The notes: a model not told the origin generated them from the letters alone. Positions 1 to 7,429 are shown, counted from the stretch's first letter. The stretch is DNA of 7,446 bases from Acidobacteriota bacterium (GCA_021799405.1 JAJZAL010000253.1:1-7446); one strand, 5' to 3'. Translations and numbers: made by a program.

Positions 1-3000
1 TTCTGTTTGTTCGCGCTTCCGCTTTTTATTTCAGCCTCAGCAGCTCAACAGACGGGACGAGCGTACCTATTCAATCACTTTGCTTCTCAGCAAACAGAAA
101 CTGCCTTGAAGACCCTGTCAAGCCGCTCTCAAGCCGTAGTTGGAAGCCTCTCCCGGTTCAACTCTCATTCTATAAATGGTTGGCGATTTCACGAGGGAAA
201 TGTGCCAGATGGGCAATCGATCACTTTCGACGACTCTTCCTGGCAGGAAATCCAATCATCGTACCCTACCCCGCCTAAAAACGTAGTTTGGCTTAGAAAA
301 TGGATCGAGATTCCGAAAACTCTCGATGGCTATGACCTGAATGGAAGTAGGATTTCTATCAGCTTGATGGTACATGCCTGGGGAGGAGGCGGGGCAGCGG
401 TGTTTGTCAATGGTCAACGTATGCTTCAAACTGATCGCTCAGAGCCAATCATTGTTTTTAATCAACCCGGCGACCGGGTGCTCGTTGCGATCAGAGTTGG
501 GAAAACCCCCACACCCTCCGGCTTTCCGATGGTCGTCATGCACATTGACTTTACAGCAAGCCGCCCAAATCCAGAGGATATGTATATCGAGTTTATGTCT
601 GCTGCGCTGCTGATTCCAGATCTGGCCCAGAATGTCACCGCCGAGAGAGCAATCTTGGAGCATGCAATCGAGGATGTAGATCTGAAAGCGCTACAGGGCA
701 GAGATATGGAGAAGTTCGACGAATCTTTGCGCAAGTCACAGCACGACCTTGAGCCCCTCAAACCCCTTCTGCATCGGGTGACCTTCTTTCTTACGGGCAA
801 CTCCCACATCGATGCTGCATGGCTGTGGCCCTGGACGGAGACCGTGGACGTAGTGCAACGTACATTCGATTCGGCCCTCGAGTTGATGGATGAATTTCCC
901 ACCTATACCTATGCACAGTCGGCTGCTCAGTATAACGAATGGATTGCGGAGAAGTACCCGCAGATGAATGCTGAAATCAAGAAGCGCGTTCTGGAAGGGC
1001 GTTGGGAGCTTGTGGGTGGTATGTGGGTTGAGCCAGACCTGAATATGCCCGGCGGAGAATCGCAGGTGCGTCAGTTGCTTATTGGCCAGCGAACCTTCCA
1101 ACAGTTATACGGCGTGACTACGCGGATTGGGTGGAATCCGGACTCGTTTGGTTACAACTGGCAACTTCCGCAGATTTATAAGAGATCCGGCATCGACTAT
1201 TTTGTTACCCAAAAGATGGCATGGAATGAAACGAATCCTCTACCTTTCAAGCTATTTTGGTGGGAATCTCCGGATGGGAGTAAAGTACTAACTTACTTTC
1301 CACATACCTACTCGAACACCAATCTCAATCCTGTACGCCTGTCGAACGATTTTATCAAAGCAAGATCTCTCGATCCTGGCTTGCTCGATATGATGGATCT
1401 GTACGGAGTGGGCGATCACGGAGGCGGACCGACCCGGGCCATATTGGATCAGGGCATGCACTGGATGCAACCGGGGAAAGCGATCCCTGTGATGAAGTTT
1501 GCTACAGCGCAGAGCTACTTCACCAGTGTTGAGAAGAAGATTTCTCCTGACTCCCCGACATGGAACTATGAGGCGCTGGCCAAGGGTGCCAGGGCTTTGC
1601 CTGCGCCGCCGCCGGGTGAAATATCTATCCCAACGTGGAAAGACGAGTTGTACTTTGAGCACCACCGCGGCACTTACACGACGCAGGCCAAACATAAGCG
1701 CAATATGCGCGAAAGCGAAGAGTGGATGCTAAATGCGGAAAAGTATTCCTCTCTGGCGTGGTTGGATGGCCAGTCATATCCTGCTACCGAGCTGAATGAA
1801 GCGTGGAAGAAGGTACTTTTCAACCAGTTTCATGATCTTGCGGCAGGATCGGGTATTGCTGATATCTATCAAGATGCACAGCGAGACTACGATCAAGTGC
1901 GCTGGGCAACAAACGAAGTCTCTGCGAAGGCCCTCCACACTATTGAGGCGCGTATCGACACGCGCGTTGCGGGAGCTGTGCCGGTGCTGGTCTTCAATCC
2001 CCTTGGATGGGAACGCTCAGGACTAATCAAGGTCGATGTCCAAATGCCGAACGCAGTAATCGACGGGGTCTCGGTTCTGGATGCTAGAAACCGCGTGCTG
2101 CCCTCGGAAGTAGTATCGAGCGAGAGTCAAACAAACACCTACCATTTGCTGGTCGAGGCAAAGGACATTCCATCTCTCGGCTATGAGGTTTTGCATGTGA
2201 CGCCGGGCAAGCGTCCGTTTGCCAGCGATCTCAAAGCGAGCGGGACGACGATGGAAAGCGCTGCGCTCAAAGTGACGGTAGATCCACATACTGGCTGCAT
2301 TACCAGCCTCTACAACAAGAAGGCCAACTTCGAGACGCTGGCGGCGGGGGCGTGCGGCAACCAACTGCAGGTGTTCAAAGATACGCCACAGGCCGACGAC
2401 GCATGGAACATCGATCCCGGGACCTTGGATCACTTCACTCCTCTTATGCAAACGGACTCGGTGAAGCTGGTGGAGAAGGGGCCGTTCCGTGCGGTGGTCC
2501 GCGTATCGCGGCACTGGCAGAGTTCAACCTTGGTGCAGGACATCACGCTCTATGCGGGATCAGACCAGGTCAACGTCGTGAACGACATCGATTGGCATGA
2601 AACGCACATCTTGCTGAAGGCGGCCTTTCCCTTGGCGGCATCGAGCAGTATGGCGACCTATGAGATCCCTTATGGGACGATCGAGCGGCCCACGACCCGC
2701 AATAACAGTTGGGAGCAGGCGAAGTTCGAGGTCTCCGCATTGCGCTGGGCGGACCTGGGCAATGGGCAGCATGGCTTTTCGCTGATCAACGAATCGAAGT
2801 ATGGATATGATTGCAAAGGCAATCTGCTGCGGCTGACTCTTTTACGCTCACCGGTATCACCCGATCCGAACGCGGACCGAGGGCACCACTACATCAGCTA
2901 TGCTCTCTATCCTCATGCGGGAAACTGGAAAACCGCCCTGACCGTCCGGCACGGCTATGACTACAACTACAAACTGCAGGCGAGGCAGGTGGAAGCACAT

Positions 3001-3330
3001 TCGGGAACACTCCCGCTAGAGCATTCCTTCATCTCAGTAAAGGGCAAAAATGTGGTTTTAACAGCTGTAAAAAAAGCCGAGGATGCCGACGGTCTCATCC
3101 TGCGTTTCTATGAATGGGCCGGACAGTGTGGGAATATTCGACTCACAGTGCCAAAAGGTGCAGAATCGGCAACTCTGACCAACTTAATGGAGAAACCCGA
3201 GGGATCAGCTTTGGACATGACCGATACGGATCAGGTCACGGTGCCGATCCATCCATATGAAATCGTAACTGTTCGGATCAATTATCCGCACCATCATACA
3301 CCTCAGAGCAATGTGCCTTCTGCGGATTGA
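1..3330 (+). CDS. Exported GH38 alpha-mannosidase (5' end cut by window edge)
   Basis: Predicted zinc-type retaining alpha-mannosidase that trims alpha-linked mannose from glycans outside the cytoplasm. The frame is open to base 1, and TTG at 7 is only the first start-like codon. The hydrophobic run FALPLFISASAA|QQ is the core and cleavage region of a signal peptide whose basic N-terminus lies upstream, so I treat the gene as 5'-partial. Numbering from base 7: N-terminal beta-sandwich (sugar-binding-like) about 57-185; GH38 core from about 260 with metal ligands His267 and Asp269 (NSHIDAAW), nucleophile Asp379 (WNPDSFGY), GVGDHGGGPT around 468-477, ELYFEHHRGTYTTQ at 547-560 and second metal His609 (NQFHD). 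The C-terminal GH38 beta-sandwich shows DWHE at 862-865 and YALYPHAGNW, ending in HPYEIVTVRI plus 16 residues. These motifs match the bacterial/MAN2C1-like class, whose animal members are cytosolic. No frameshift is seen. The exact linkage and substrate cannot be read from the sequence. Confidence 0.93.
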   Translation, partial: FCLFALPLFISASAAQQTGRAYLFNHFASQQTETALKTLSSRSQAVVGSLSRFNSHSINGWRFHEGNVPDGQSITFDDSSWQEIQSSYPTPPKNVVWLRKWIEIPKTLDGYDLNGSRISISLMVHAWGGGGAAVFVNGQRMLQTDRSEPIIVFNQPGDRVLVAIRVGKTPTPSGFPMVVMHIDFTASRPNPEDMYIEFMSAALLIPDLAQNVTAERAILEHAIEDVDLKALQGRDMEKFDESLRKSQHDLEPLKPLLHRVTFFLTGNSHIDAAWLWPWTETVDVVQRTFDSALELMDEFPTYTYAQSAAQYNEWIAEKYPQMNAEIKKRVLEGRWELVGGMWVEPDLNMPGGESQVRQLLIGQRTFQQLYGVTTRIGWNPDSFGYNWQLPQIYKRSGIDYFVTQKMAWNETNPLPFKLFWWESPDGSKVLTYFPHTYSNTNLNPVRLSNDFIKARSLDPGLLDMMDLYGVGDHGGGPTRAILDQGMHWMQPGKAIPVMKFATAQSYFTSVEKKISPDSPTWNYEALAKGARALPAPPPGEISIPTWKDELYFEHHRGTYTTQAKHKRNMRESEEWMLNAEKYSSLAWLDGQSYPATELNEAWKKVLFNQFHDLAAGSGIADIYQDAQRDYDQVRWATNEVSAKALHTIEARIDTRVAGAVPVLVFNPLGWERSGLIKVDVQMPNAVIDGVSVLDARNRVLPSEVVSSESQTNTYHLLVEAKDIPSLGYEVLHVTPGKRPFASDLKASGTTMESAALKVTVDPHTGCITSLYNKKANFETLAAGACGNQLQVFKDTPQADDAWNIDPGTLDHFTPLMQTDSVKLVEKGPFRAVVRVSRHWQSSTLVQDITLYAGSDQVNVVNDIDWHETHILLKAAFPLAASSSMATYEIPYGTIERPTTRNNSWEQAKFEVSALRWADLGNGQHGFSLINESKYGYDCKGNLLRLTLLRSPVSPDPNADRGHHYISYALYPHAGNWKTALTVRHGYDYNYKLQARQVEAHSGTLPLEHSFISVKGKNVVLTAVKKAEDADGLILRFYEWAGQCGNIRLTVPKGAESATLTNLMEKPEGSALDMTDTDQVTVPIHPYEIVTVRINYPHHHTPQSNVPSAD

Positions 3331-3369
3331 GAAAGCGTGGTGTGCTTTGAACTAGGCTACAAGCGGTAT

Positions 3370-3410
3370 GGCCGGCGCGGCGAGATGCAGCTCGTCTCTG
3401 TTTGCTGGCC
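3370..3410 (+). other. GC-rich imperfect stem-loop downstream of the mannosidase
   Basis: GGCCGGC (3370-3376) can pair with GCTGGCC (3404-3410) with one G-U pair. A short inner helix CGAG/CTCG (3381-3384 with 3391-3394) is possible. No T-run follows, so this is not a standard intrinsic terminator. It could be a 3' transcript-end structure, a processing site or chance. It lies 40 bases after the upstream stop codon. Confidence 0.3.
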
Positions 3411-3472
3411 GACTATGACAAAGAGTCTCTGACGATATGGGCCTTTTGCCGACAATACTGACTATTCTGACC

Positions 3473-3503
3473 TTGCCGCAAACTAACCAGAATATAGATA
3501 TTC
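3473..3503 (+). promoter_or_regulatory. Weak promoter candidate with a 14-base dyad upstream of the second GH38 gene
   Basis: TTGCCG (3473-3478) and GATATT (3497-3502) are spaced by 18 bases and each match four of six sigma-70 consensus positions. Overlapping the -10 candidate is a dyad, GAATAT-AG-ATATTC (3490-3503), a plausible operator in the right place. The AT-rich patch stands out from its surroundings. The match is poor enough to be chance, and the gene could instead be read from an upstream promoter. Confidence 0.2.
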
Positions 3504-3525
3504 ATGGCTTATCTTTCCGGCATCA

Positions 3526-6500
3526 ATGACAAATCTCGATGGGAGAAGATTTGGTAGGTATCTTATGAGACTAAAACTAGCGACACTTTCTGGGTGGATG
3601 GTCTTCTTCGTAGGTGGACTTCACCTGCCTGCGGCAACTGTTCAGAGCGATCATACCAGTGTTATTTTTAGAATTGGATCCTTTGACCACTCTTCGGCTG
3701 AATTTGCCGGAGGAACCCCCACAAAGCCGGTTAAATTTATTGTTGGGCAAAGTGCCCCTGCAGAAGACTGGTATGCGACGCAGTCAGCCGAGTCTATCTC
3801 GATTGCTCCAATACATAATACGAACGGCGCTACGGCCCCGCGTTCCATTCAATTTCAGATCGCTGGTACACCGGGTACGGCCTACCGGTTGCATGTTTCT
3901 CTTCTACTCATTGAAAGCGCCGGCCTTCCAGTCTTTCGGGTTAGTATCAATGACAAGCATGGAATCTTTTACTTACGTCCCAAGCCAGATTACAGTATTG
4001 GAGATGAACCCGATGCTGACATCGGAAGCGATGCGACTGTATCATTTAAATTTCCCGGGAGCTATCTGCGTCAGGGCACAAACACAATCACGTTGCAGAT
4101 GATAGATGAAACAGCCAGGAATGCGTCTCGCATAAGCCTGAGATATGACGCGATTGAACTTGATCGTGAAGTGGAAGGACATCTTTTAGAGGGGGCCTAC
4201 GCAGAAATACTTCCCACTGTTTTTTACCGGCGAGTGCAAAGCCGGCTCGACGAGATTGTCGATGTAATTATCTGCAACAGCAAGAGTATGGGGCTTGGCA
4301 GCGATGTGGATCTCGTCATCGCAGGCAAACATTACCAACAAGAATATAGGGAAGATCAGGATTTTGGTGAACAGAAGTTTGAGTTCATGGTCCCAGAATT
4401 CTCAATACATACAAGAGCGCGGCTTATATGGAGAGTGCTGAACCACACGTTACAAAAAGACGAATTTATTAATCCTAAAAAGAAATGGACGATATTTCTT
4501 GTACCTCACATCCACCTTGACGTTGGATATACGGATTACCAAGCCAAGGTTGCGGCCATCCAAAGCAGGGTCATCGACGAAGCAATGGGCCTGAATGCAC
4601 AACATCCTGATTTCCGCTTCAGTCTAGATGGAGAATGGCCTCTGGAGCAGTTCTTGAAAACACGTACGCCTGCGGAGCAGCAGCGTGCGATTACTGCCAT
4701 CCAGAAACAGCAGCTGTTTATTCCCGCGCAATATGCCAATCTGCTCACAGGCTTCCCGACGGCAGAGACAATGATCCGTTCGCTGTATGCCAGCGCCAAC
4801 TTCAGCCGTGAGCATGGGACGCCTTTCAACTATGCCAATATCACGGACGTTCCATCGTACTCGTGGTCATATGCTTCTGTCTTGGCTGCGGCTGGTATCA
4901 AGTACTTTCTCGCAGGTAGCGATAACGACCGTGCTCCAATGCTAGTACAGGGGCATTTGAACGAAATGTCTCCTTTTTGGTGGGAAGGCCCGGACGGCAA
5001 AAAGGTTCTATTGTGGTACGCACGCGGTTATGCGCAGATGGGTGTTATCTTCGGACGAGCTGCTTCTCTATCCAAAGGACAAGGAATGCTCCCCTTGTTT
5101 CTACAGGAGTATGAGCGCCCAAGCTATCGTGCAAGCGCCGTAGTACTGTTTGGCTCCCAACTGGAGAATACCGACTTATTCCCACAGCAGGCAGGACTGG
5201 CACAGATGTGGAACAATGTCTATGCTTATCCACGGTTGCAATATTCAGGCATTCATAAGGCACTGGAAACTATCGCTGGACAATCTGGCAATGATATCCC
5301 TATAGTACGCGGAGATGGCGGTCCCTACTGGGAGATCGGGATTGCTTCTGACGCCTACTATGCAGCTATGGAGCGCGAGAATGAAAGCCGTGGTCCGACG
5401 GCGGAGAAGCTCGCTACGCTGACCTCTCTGGTCAATCCGCATCTTGCAGCAGACAAGATTGACCTGGAGCGAATGTGGACTGACATGGTGCTGATGGATG
5501 AGCACACTTGGGATTCTGGCAACAGCGTATCCGATCCCACAAGCAGGGAAGCAGCTCAACAGTTGGCGGTAAAGAATCTGTATGCTGTCAAAGCCCATGC
5601 GCTGGCAGATTTTGTAGTCCGCAACAGCATGGCGAGTCTGGCGGATTCTATTTCAGCGGTCCGTGGCAGCTTAATCGTCTTCAATACATTGAACTGGGCC
5701 CGTAGCGGGCTGGTATCTCTTGATCTGAATAAAGAGGATGAGATTCTAGACATGTCGTCGGGGCGGATTGTCCCAGTGGAGGTGCTTAGCAACGGCAGGA
5801 ACTTCCGTCACGTGCGCTTTGTCGCATCTGATGTTCCTGCGGTTGGATATAAAGTTTACCTACTACGGCATACCAAGAAGGACATTGTGTCCGCTGAAAA
5901 CACCCGGACAACTGTACTCGAGAGTCCGTACTATCGCGTAACGCTGGACGCTTCCACTGGAGCAGTGAGAAGTATCTATGATAAGTCATTACGGCGCGAA
6001 CTAGTAAACAAGGAAAGTGCTTATAAATTCAGCGAATACTTCTATGTTACAGGCGGCGATCAGGGGCCAAATAGTATACTCCGGCCTAAATTTGTGGCAG
6101 CTAACTCCAGCAGTGTACCAACTACCAGTTCAGATCAACAATCCAACAATGCACTGCGGTATCATTTGGCGTTGCCACAGCCAAAGTTACAAATTCACCC
6201 CGCCACAAATGGTCATCTTATCTCGGTAATGCGCACACCCTATGGTTGGGCGGCCCGCATGGAGAGCGCGGACATAAATACCCCTGAGATCAAGACTGAA
6301 ATTCAGCTCTTCGATCAAGAGAAGAAAATCGAGATCACCGAGGATGTGACCAAGAAGGACGTGGACACCAAGGAAGGCGTGTACTTTGCCTTCCCGTTCT
6401 CCATGGGCCATCCGCAATTCCAGTACGAGATTCAGAACGGAGTGGTCGATCCGGCAAAGGACATGCTTGCGGGCGCCGGCCATGAATGGTTTTCCGTGCA

Positions 6501-7320
6501 GCACTGGGTTTCGGTGCAGCAGAATGGAGTATCCGCAACGGTCATGCCGCTCGATGCGTCGCTGGTCACACTGGGCGATATTAACCGCGGCGCATGGCCA
6601 GACCGTTTCGGTCAACGGCCAGGAACAATTTTCTCGTATGTCATGAATAACTATTACGACACCAACTACCGCGCCGGGCAGGGAGGACATTTCCGTTTTC
6701 GCTATGTGATTACTAGCGCCCCTTCTACCAATGCTGTAGCTCTAAGTCGGCTGGGGTGGGAGGAAATGACACCCCTGGAAAAAGATAAAGTTACTTCACA
6801 AGACAAGGCACTGAATTTACCGTGTCCATTGGACGGCAAGCAGAGCGGCTTCCTCAAAATCAACGACGCAAATCTGCTGCTAGAAACATGGAAACCTGCG
6901 GAGGACGGGAATGGCACGATCCTACGATTTCTTGATCTTGGTGGCACAGTGCGAGCAGTCACAATTCAAACGCCGCTGTTGCATCTGAAACAAGCATGGC
7001 AGACGGACGCTGTCGAAAGAAATGAGAAGCCGCTATCGCTGGTTAGAACTAAGGGCGTCCAGTTCACGATACATCCTCATGAGCTCGTAACTGTACGGAT
7101 CGTCGGCAAGGACGCGATGCCACCTGAATTATGCACGTCGTTTGGATTTCGCCGCGAATTGAGCGGCGAAATCGTAGTTTCGGGGGCACCCGCATGGTTC
7201 CCGAGAAGTAATGGGGACATTCACCAGCTCCCAGTTGGCAACGGTTTTGAGGAGTTATTGGAAACCCCAATAAAAATGCGCCTCCCAGCCAAAGACGCTG
7301 AGGACAAAGTCTGTGCATAA
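3526..7320 (+). CDS. Divergent exported GH38-like glycoside hydrolase with PL4 domain III-like N-terminal module
   Basis: Predicted secreted glycosidase of the GH38 fold; substrate unknown. Numbering from ATG 3526: signal peptide Met14-Ala37 (MRLK, hydrophobic stretch, LPAA|T); carbohydrate-binding-like module about 44-212 (FRIGSFDHSSAEF at 48-60, YDAIEL at 207-212), resembling domain III of polysaccharide lyase family 4 rhamnogalacturonan lyases; small beta domain about 225-320; GH38 core from about 324. Metal/catalytic residues are all present: His330 and Asp332 (PHIHLD), Asp441 (NITDVPSYSW), His660 (DEHTW). Spacings are nearly the same as in the upstream mannosidase, and the two share FWWE-PDG-KVL, VFN-L-W-RSGL (near 720) and a closing HPHELVTVRI at 1185-1192. 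The GGMWVEPD and GDHGGGPT equivalents are lost, so mannosidase specificity is doubtful. No lyase catalytic domain is present. ATG 3565 (Met14) may be the true start. Residues about 1199-1264 appear to come from an inserted repeat element. Confidence 0.85.
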   Translation: MTNLDGRRFGRYLMRLKLATLSGWMVFFVGGLHLPAATVQSDHTSVIFRIGSFDHSSAEFAGGTPTKPVKFIVGQSAPAEDWYATQSAESISIAPIHNTNGATAPRSIQFQIAGTPGTAYRLHVSLLLIESAGLPVFRVSINDKHGIFYLRPKPDYSIGDEPDADIGSDATVSFKFPGSYLRQGTNTITLQMIDETARNASRISLRYDAIELDREVEGHLLEGAYAEILPTVFYRRVQSRLDEIVDVIICNSKSMGLGSDVDLVIAGKHYQQEYREDQDFGEQKFEFMVPEFSIHTRARLIWRVLNHTLQKDEFINPKKKWTIFLVPHIHLDVGYTDYQAKVAAIQSRVIDEAMGLNAQHPDFRFSLDGEWPLEQFLKTRTPAEQQRAITAIQKQQLFIPAQYANLLTGFPTAETMIRSLYASANFSREHGTPFNYANITDVPSYSWSYASVLAAAGIKYFLAGSDNDRAPMLVQGHLNEMSPFWWEGPDGKKVLLWYARGYAQMGVIFGRAASLSKGQGMLPLFLQEYERPSYRASAVVLFGSQLENTDLFPQQAGLAQMWNNVYAYPRLQYSGIHKALETIAGQSGNDIPIVRGDGGPYWEIGIASDAYYAAMERENESRGPTAEKLATLTSLVNPHLAADKIDLERMWTDMVLMDEHTWDSGNSVSDPTSREAAQQLAVKNLYAVKAHALADFVVRNSMASLADSISAVRGSLIVFNTLNWARSGLVSLDLNKEDEILDMSSGRIVPVEVLSNGRNFRHVRFVASDVPAVGYKVYLLRHTKKDIVSAENTRTTVLESPYYRVTLDASTGAVRSIYDKSLRRELVNKESAYKFSEYFYVTGGDQGPNSILRPKFVAANSSSVPTTSSDQQSNNALRYHLALPQPKLQIHPATNGHLISVMRTPYGWAARMESADINTPEIKTEIQLFDQEKKIEITEDVTKKDVDTKEGVYFAFPFSMGHPQFQYEIQNGVVDPAKDMLAGAGHEWFSVQHWVSVQQNGVSATVMPLDASLVTLGDINRGAWPDRFGQRPGTIFSYVMNNYYDTNYRAGQGGHFRFRYVITSAPSTNAVALSRLGWEEMTPLEKDKVTSQDKALNLPCPLDGKQSGFLKINDANLLLETWKPAEDGNGTILRFLDLGGTVRAVTIQTPLLHLKQAWQTDAVERNEKPLSLVRTKGVQFTIHPHELVTVRIVGKDAMPPELCTSFGFRRELSGEIVVSGAPAWFPRSNGDIHQLPVGNGFEELLETPIKMRLPAKDAEDKVCA
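3553..3567 (+). promoter_or_regulatory. Alternative ribosome-binding site and start (ATG 3565) of the second GH38 gene
   Basis: GGTAGG (3553-3558) sits 6 bases before an in-frame ATG at 3565. The longer start at 3526 has no recognisable Shine-Dalgarno sequence. Starting at 3565 gives a compact classical signal peptide beginning MRLK, whereas 3526 adds 13 mostly polar, arginine-rich residues. The site is weak, so the choice rests mainly on the signal peptide. Confidence 0.45.
7121..7136 (+). repeat. Left 16-bp inverted repeat
   Basis: CACCTGAATTATGCAC is the exact reverse complement of 7414-7429. It lies in the coding frame of the second GH38 gene and encodes part of its atypical tail. Identity stops sharply at both ends of the 16 bases. 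Confidence 0.85.
7145..7173. repeat. Perfect 11-bp hairpin inside the coding tail
   Basis: GATTTCGCCGC (7145-7155) and GCGGCGAAATC (7163-7173) pair perfectly around a 7-base loop (GAATTGA). No T-run follows. Such a strong stem inside a reading frame is unusual and fits non-coding or mobile-element origin for this stretch. It could also slow ribosomes or stabilise the transcript end. Confidence 0.7.
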
Positions 7321-7344
7321 AATTCTATGCACAGCCAGTCTTTT
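7311..7344 (+). terminator. Candidate intrinsic terminator overlapping the stop codon of the second GH38 gene
   Basis: CTGTGCATA (7311-7319) pairs perfectly with TATGCACAG (7326-7334) around a 6-base loop, followed after six bases by TTTT (7341-7344). The TAA stop (7318-7320) lies in the left arm and loop. The stem is only moderately GC-rich and the T-run is short and offset, so termination would be modest. The arms also resemble the flanking 16-bp repeat, so it may be element structure rather than a dedicated terminator. Confidence 0.4.
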
Positions 7345-7413
7345 ATTATCAACAGCCTACAGCCACCCTCCTCGCCGCCAGTGAAACGCGGGTGGGGGTC
7401 AGATCATAAGGGT

Positions 7414-7429
7414 GTGCATAATTCAGGTG
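7414..7429 (-). repeat. Right 16-bp inverted repeat
   Basis: GTGCATAATTCAGGTG, the exact reverse complement of 7121-7136. It lies in the non-coding stretch after the second GH38 gene, and its last five bases form the left side of the palindrome at 7425-7438. Confidence 0.85.

Larger units (their letters stand above)
7121..7429. mobile_element. Putative MITE or insertion-sequence remnant bounded by 16-bp inverted repeats
   Basis: A perfect 16-bp inverted repeat lies at 7121-7136 and 7414-7429, enclosing 309 bp in total. Inside are an 11-bp perfect hairpin (7145-7173) and a 9-bp perfect hairpin (7311-7334) whose arms resemble the inner part of the terminal repeat (TGTGCATAAAATTC against TGTGCATAATTC). 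No transposase fits in this length, so it would be non-autonomous or a deletion remnant. It starts within the second GH38 gene, seven codons after the conserved HPHELVTVRI ending, and supplies its last ~66 codons and stop. I see no clear target-site duplication (left flank GATGC, right flank CTAGC), and I do not recognise the family. Confidence 0.5.

Noticed and set aside
2023..2514. Minus-strand 163-codon reading frame inside the mannosidase gene
   Set aside because: It is the shadow of a strongly supported GH38 C-terminal domain; the translation is rich in Arg and His with no recognisable domain.
3332..3348. AAAGC...GCTTT hairpin just after the first stop codon as a terminator
   Set aside because: The stem is only 5-6 bp, with no T-run after it.
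3529..3560. GRRFGRY near the longer start as a twin-arginine export signal
   Set aside because: The phenylalanine directly follows the two arginines, not at the usual position, and a standard Sec-type signal starting at Met14 explains the region better.
3526..4170. Rhamnogalacturonan lyase activity for the second protein
   Set aside because: Only the domain III-like binding module is seen; the catalytic core that follows is GH38-like, with no lyase domain.
6187..6690. Minus-strand 167-codon reading frame inside the second GH38 gene
   Set aside because: Opposite a conserved beta-sandwich coding region, with no family motif and no ribosome-binding context.
7064..7318. Minus-strand 84-codon reading frame across the tail
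   Set aside because: It spans both the conserved GH38 ending and the putative element, has no recognised motif, and lies opposite a supported gene. If the element had its own gene it should not run past the left repeat.
7363..7395. CCACCC/GGGTGG pairing after the second gene as a second terminator
   Set aside because: Six pairs around a 21-base loop with no T-run. It may be simple G/C-rich repeat sequence.
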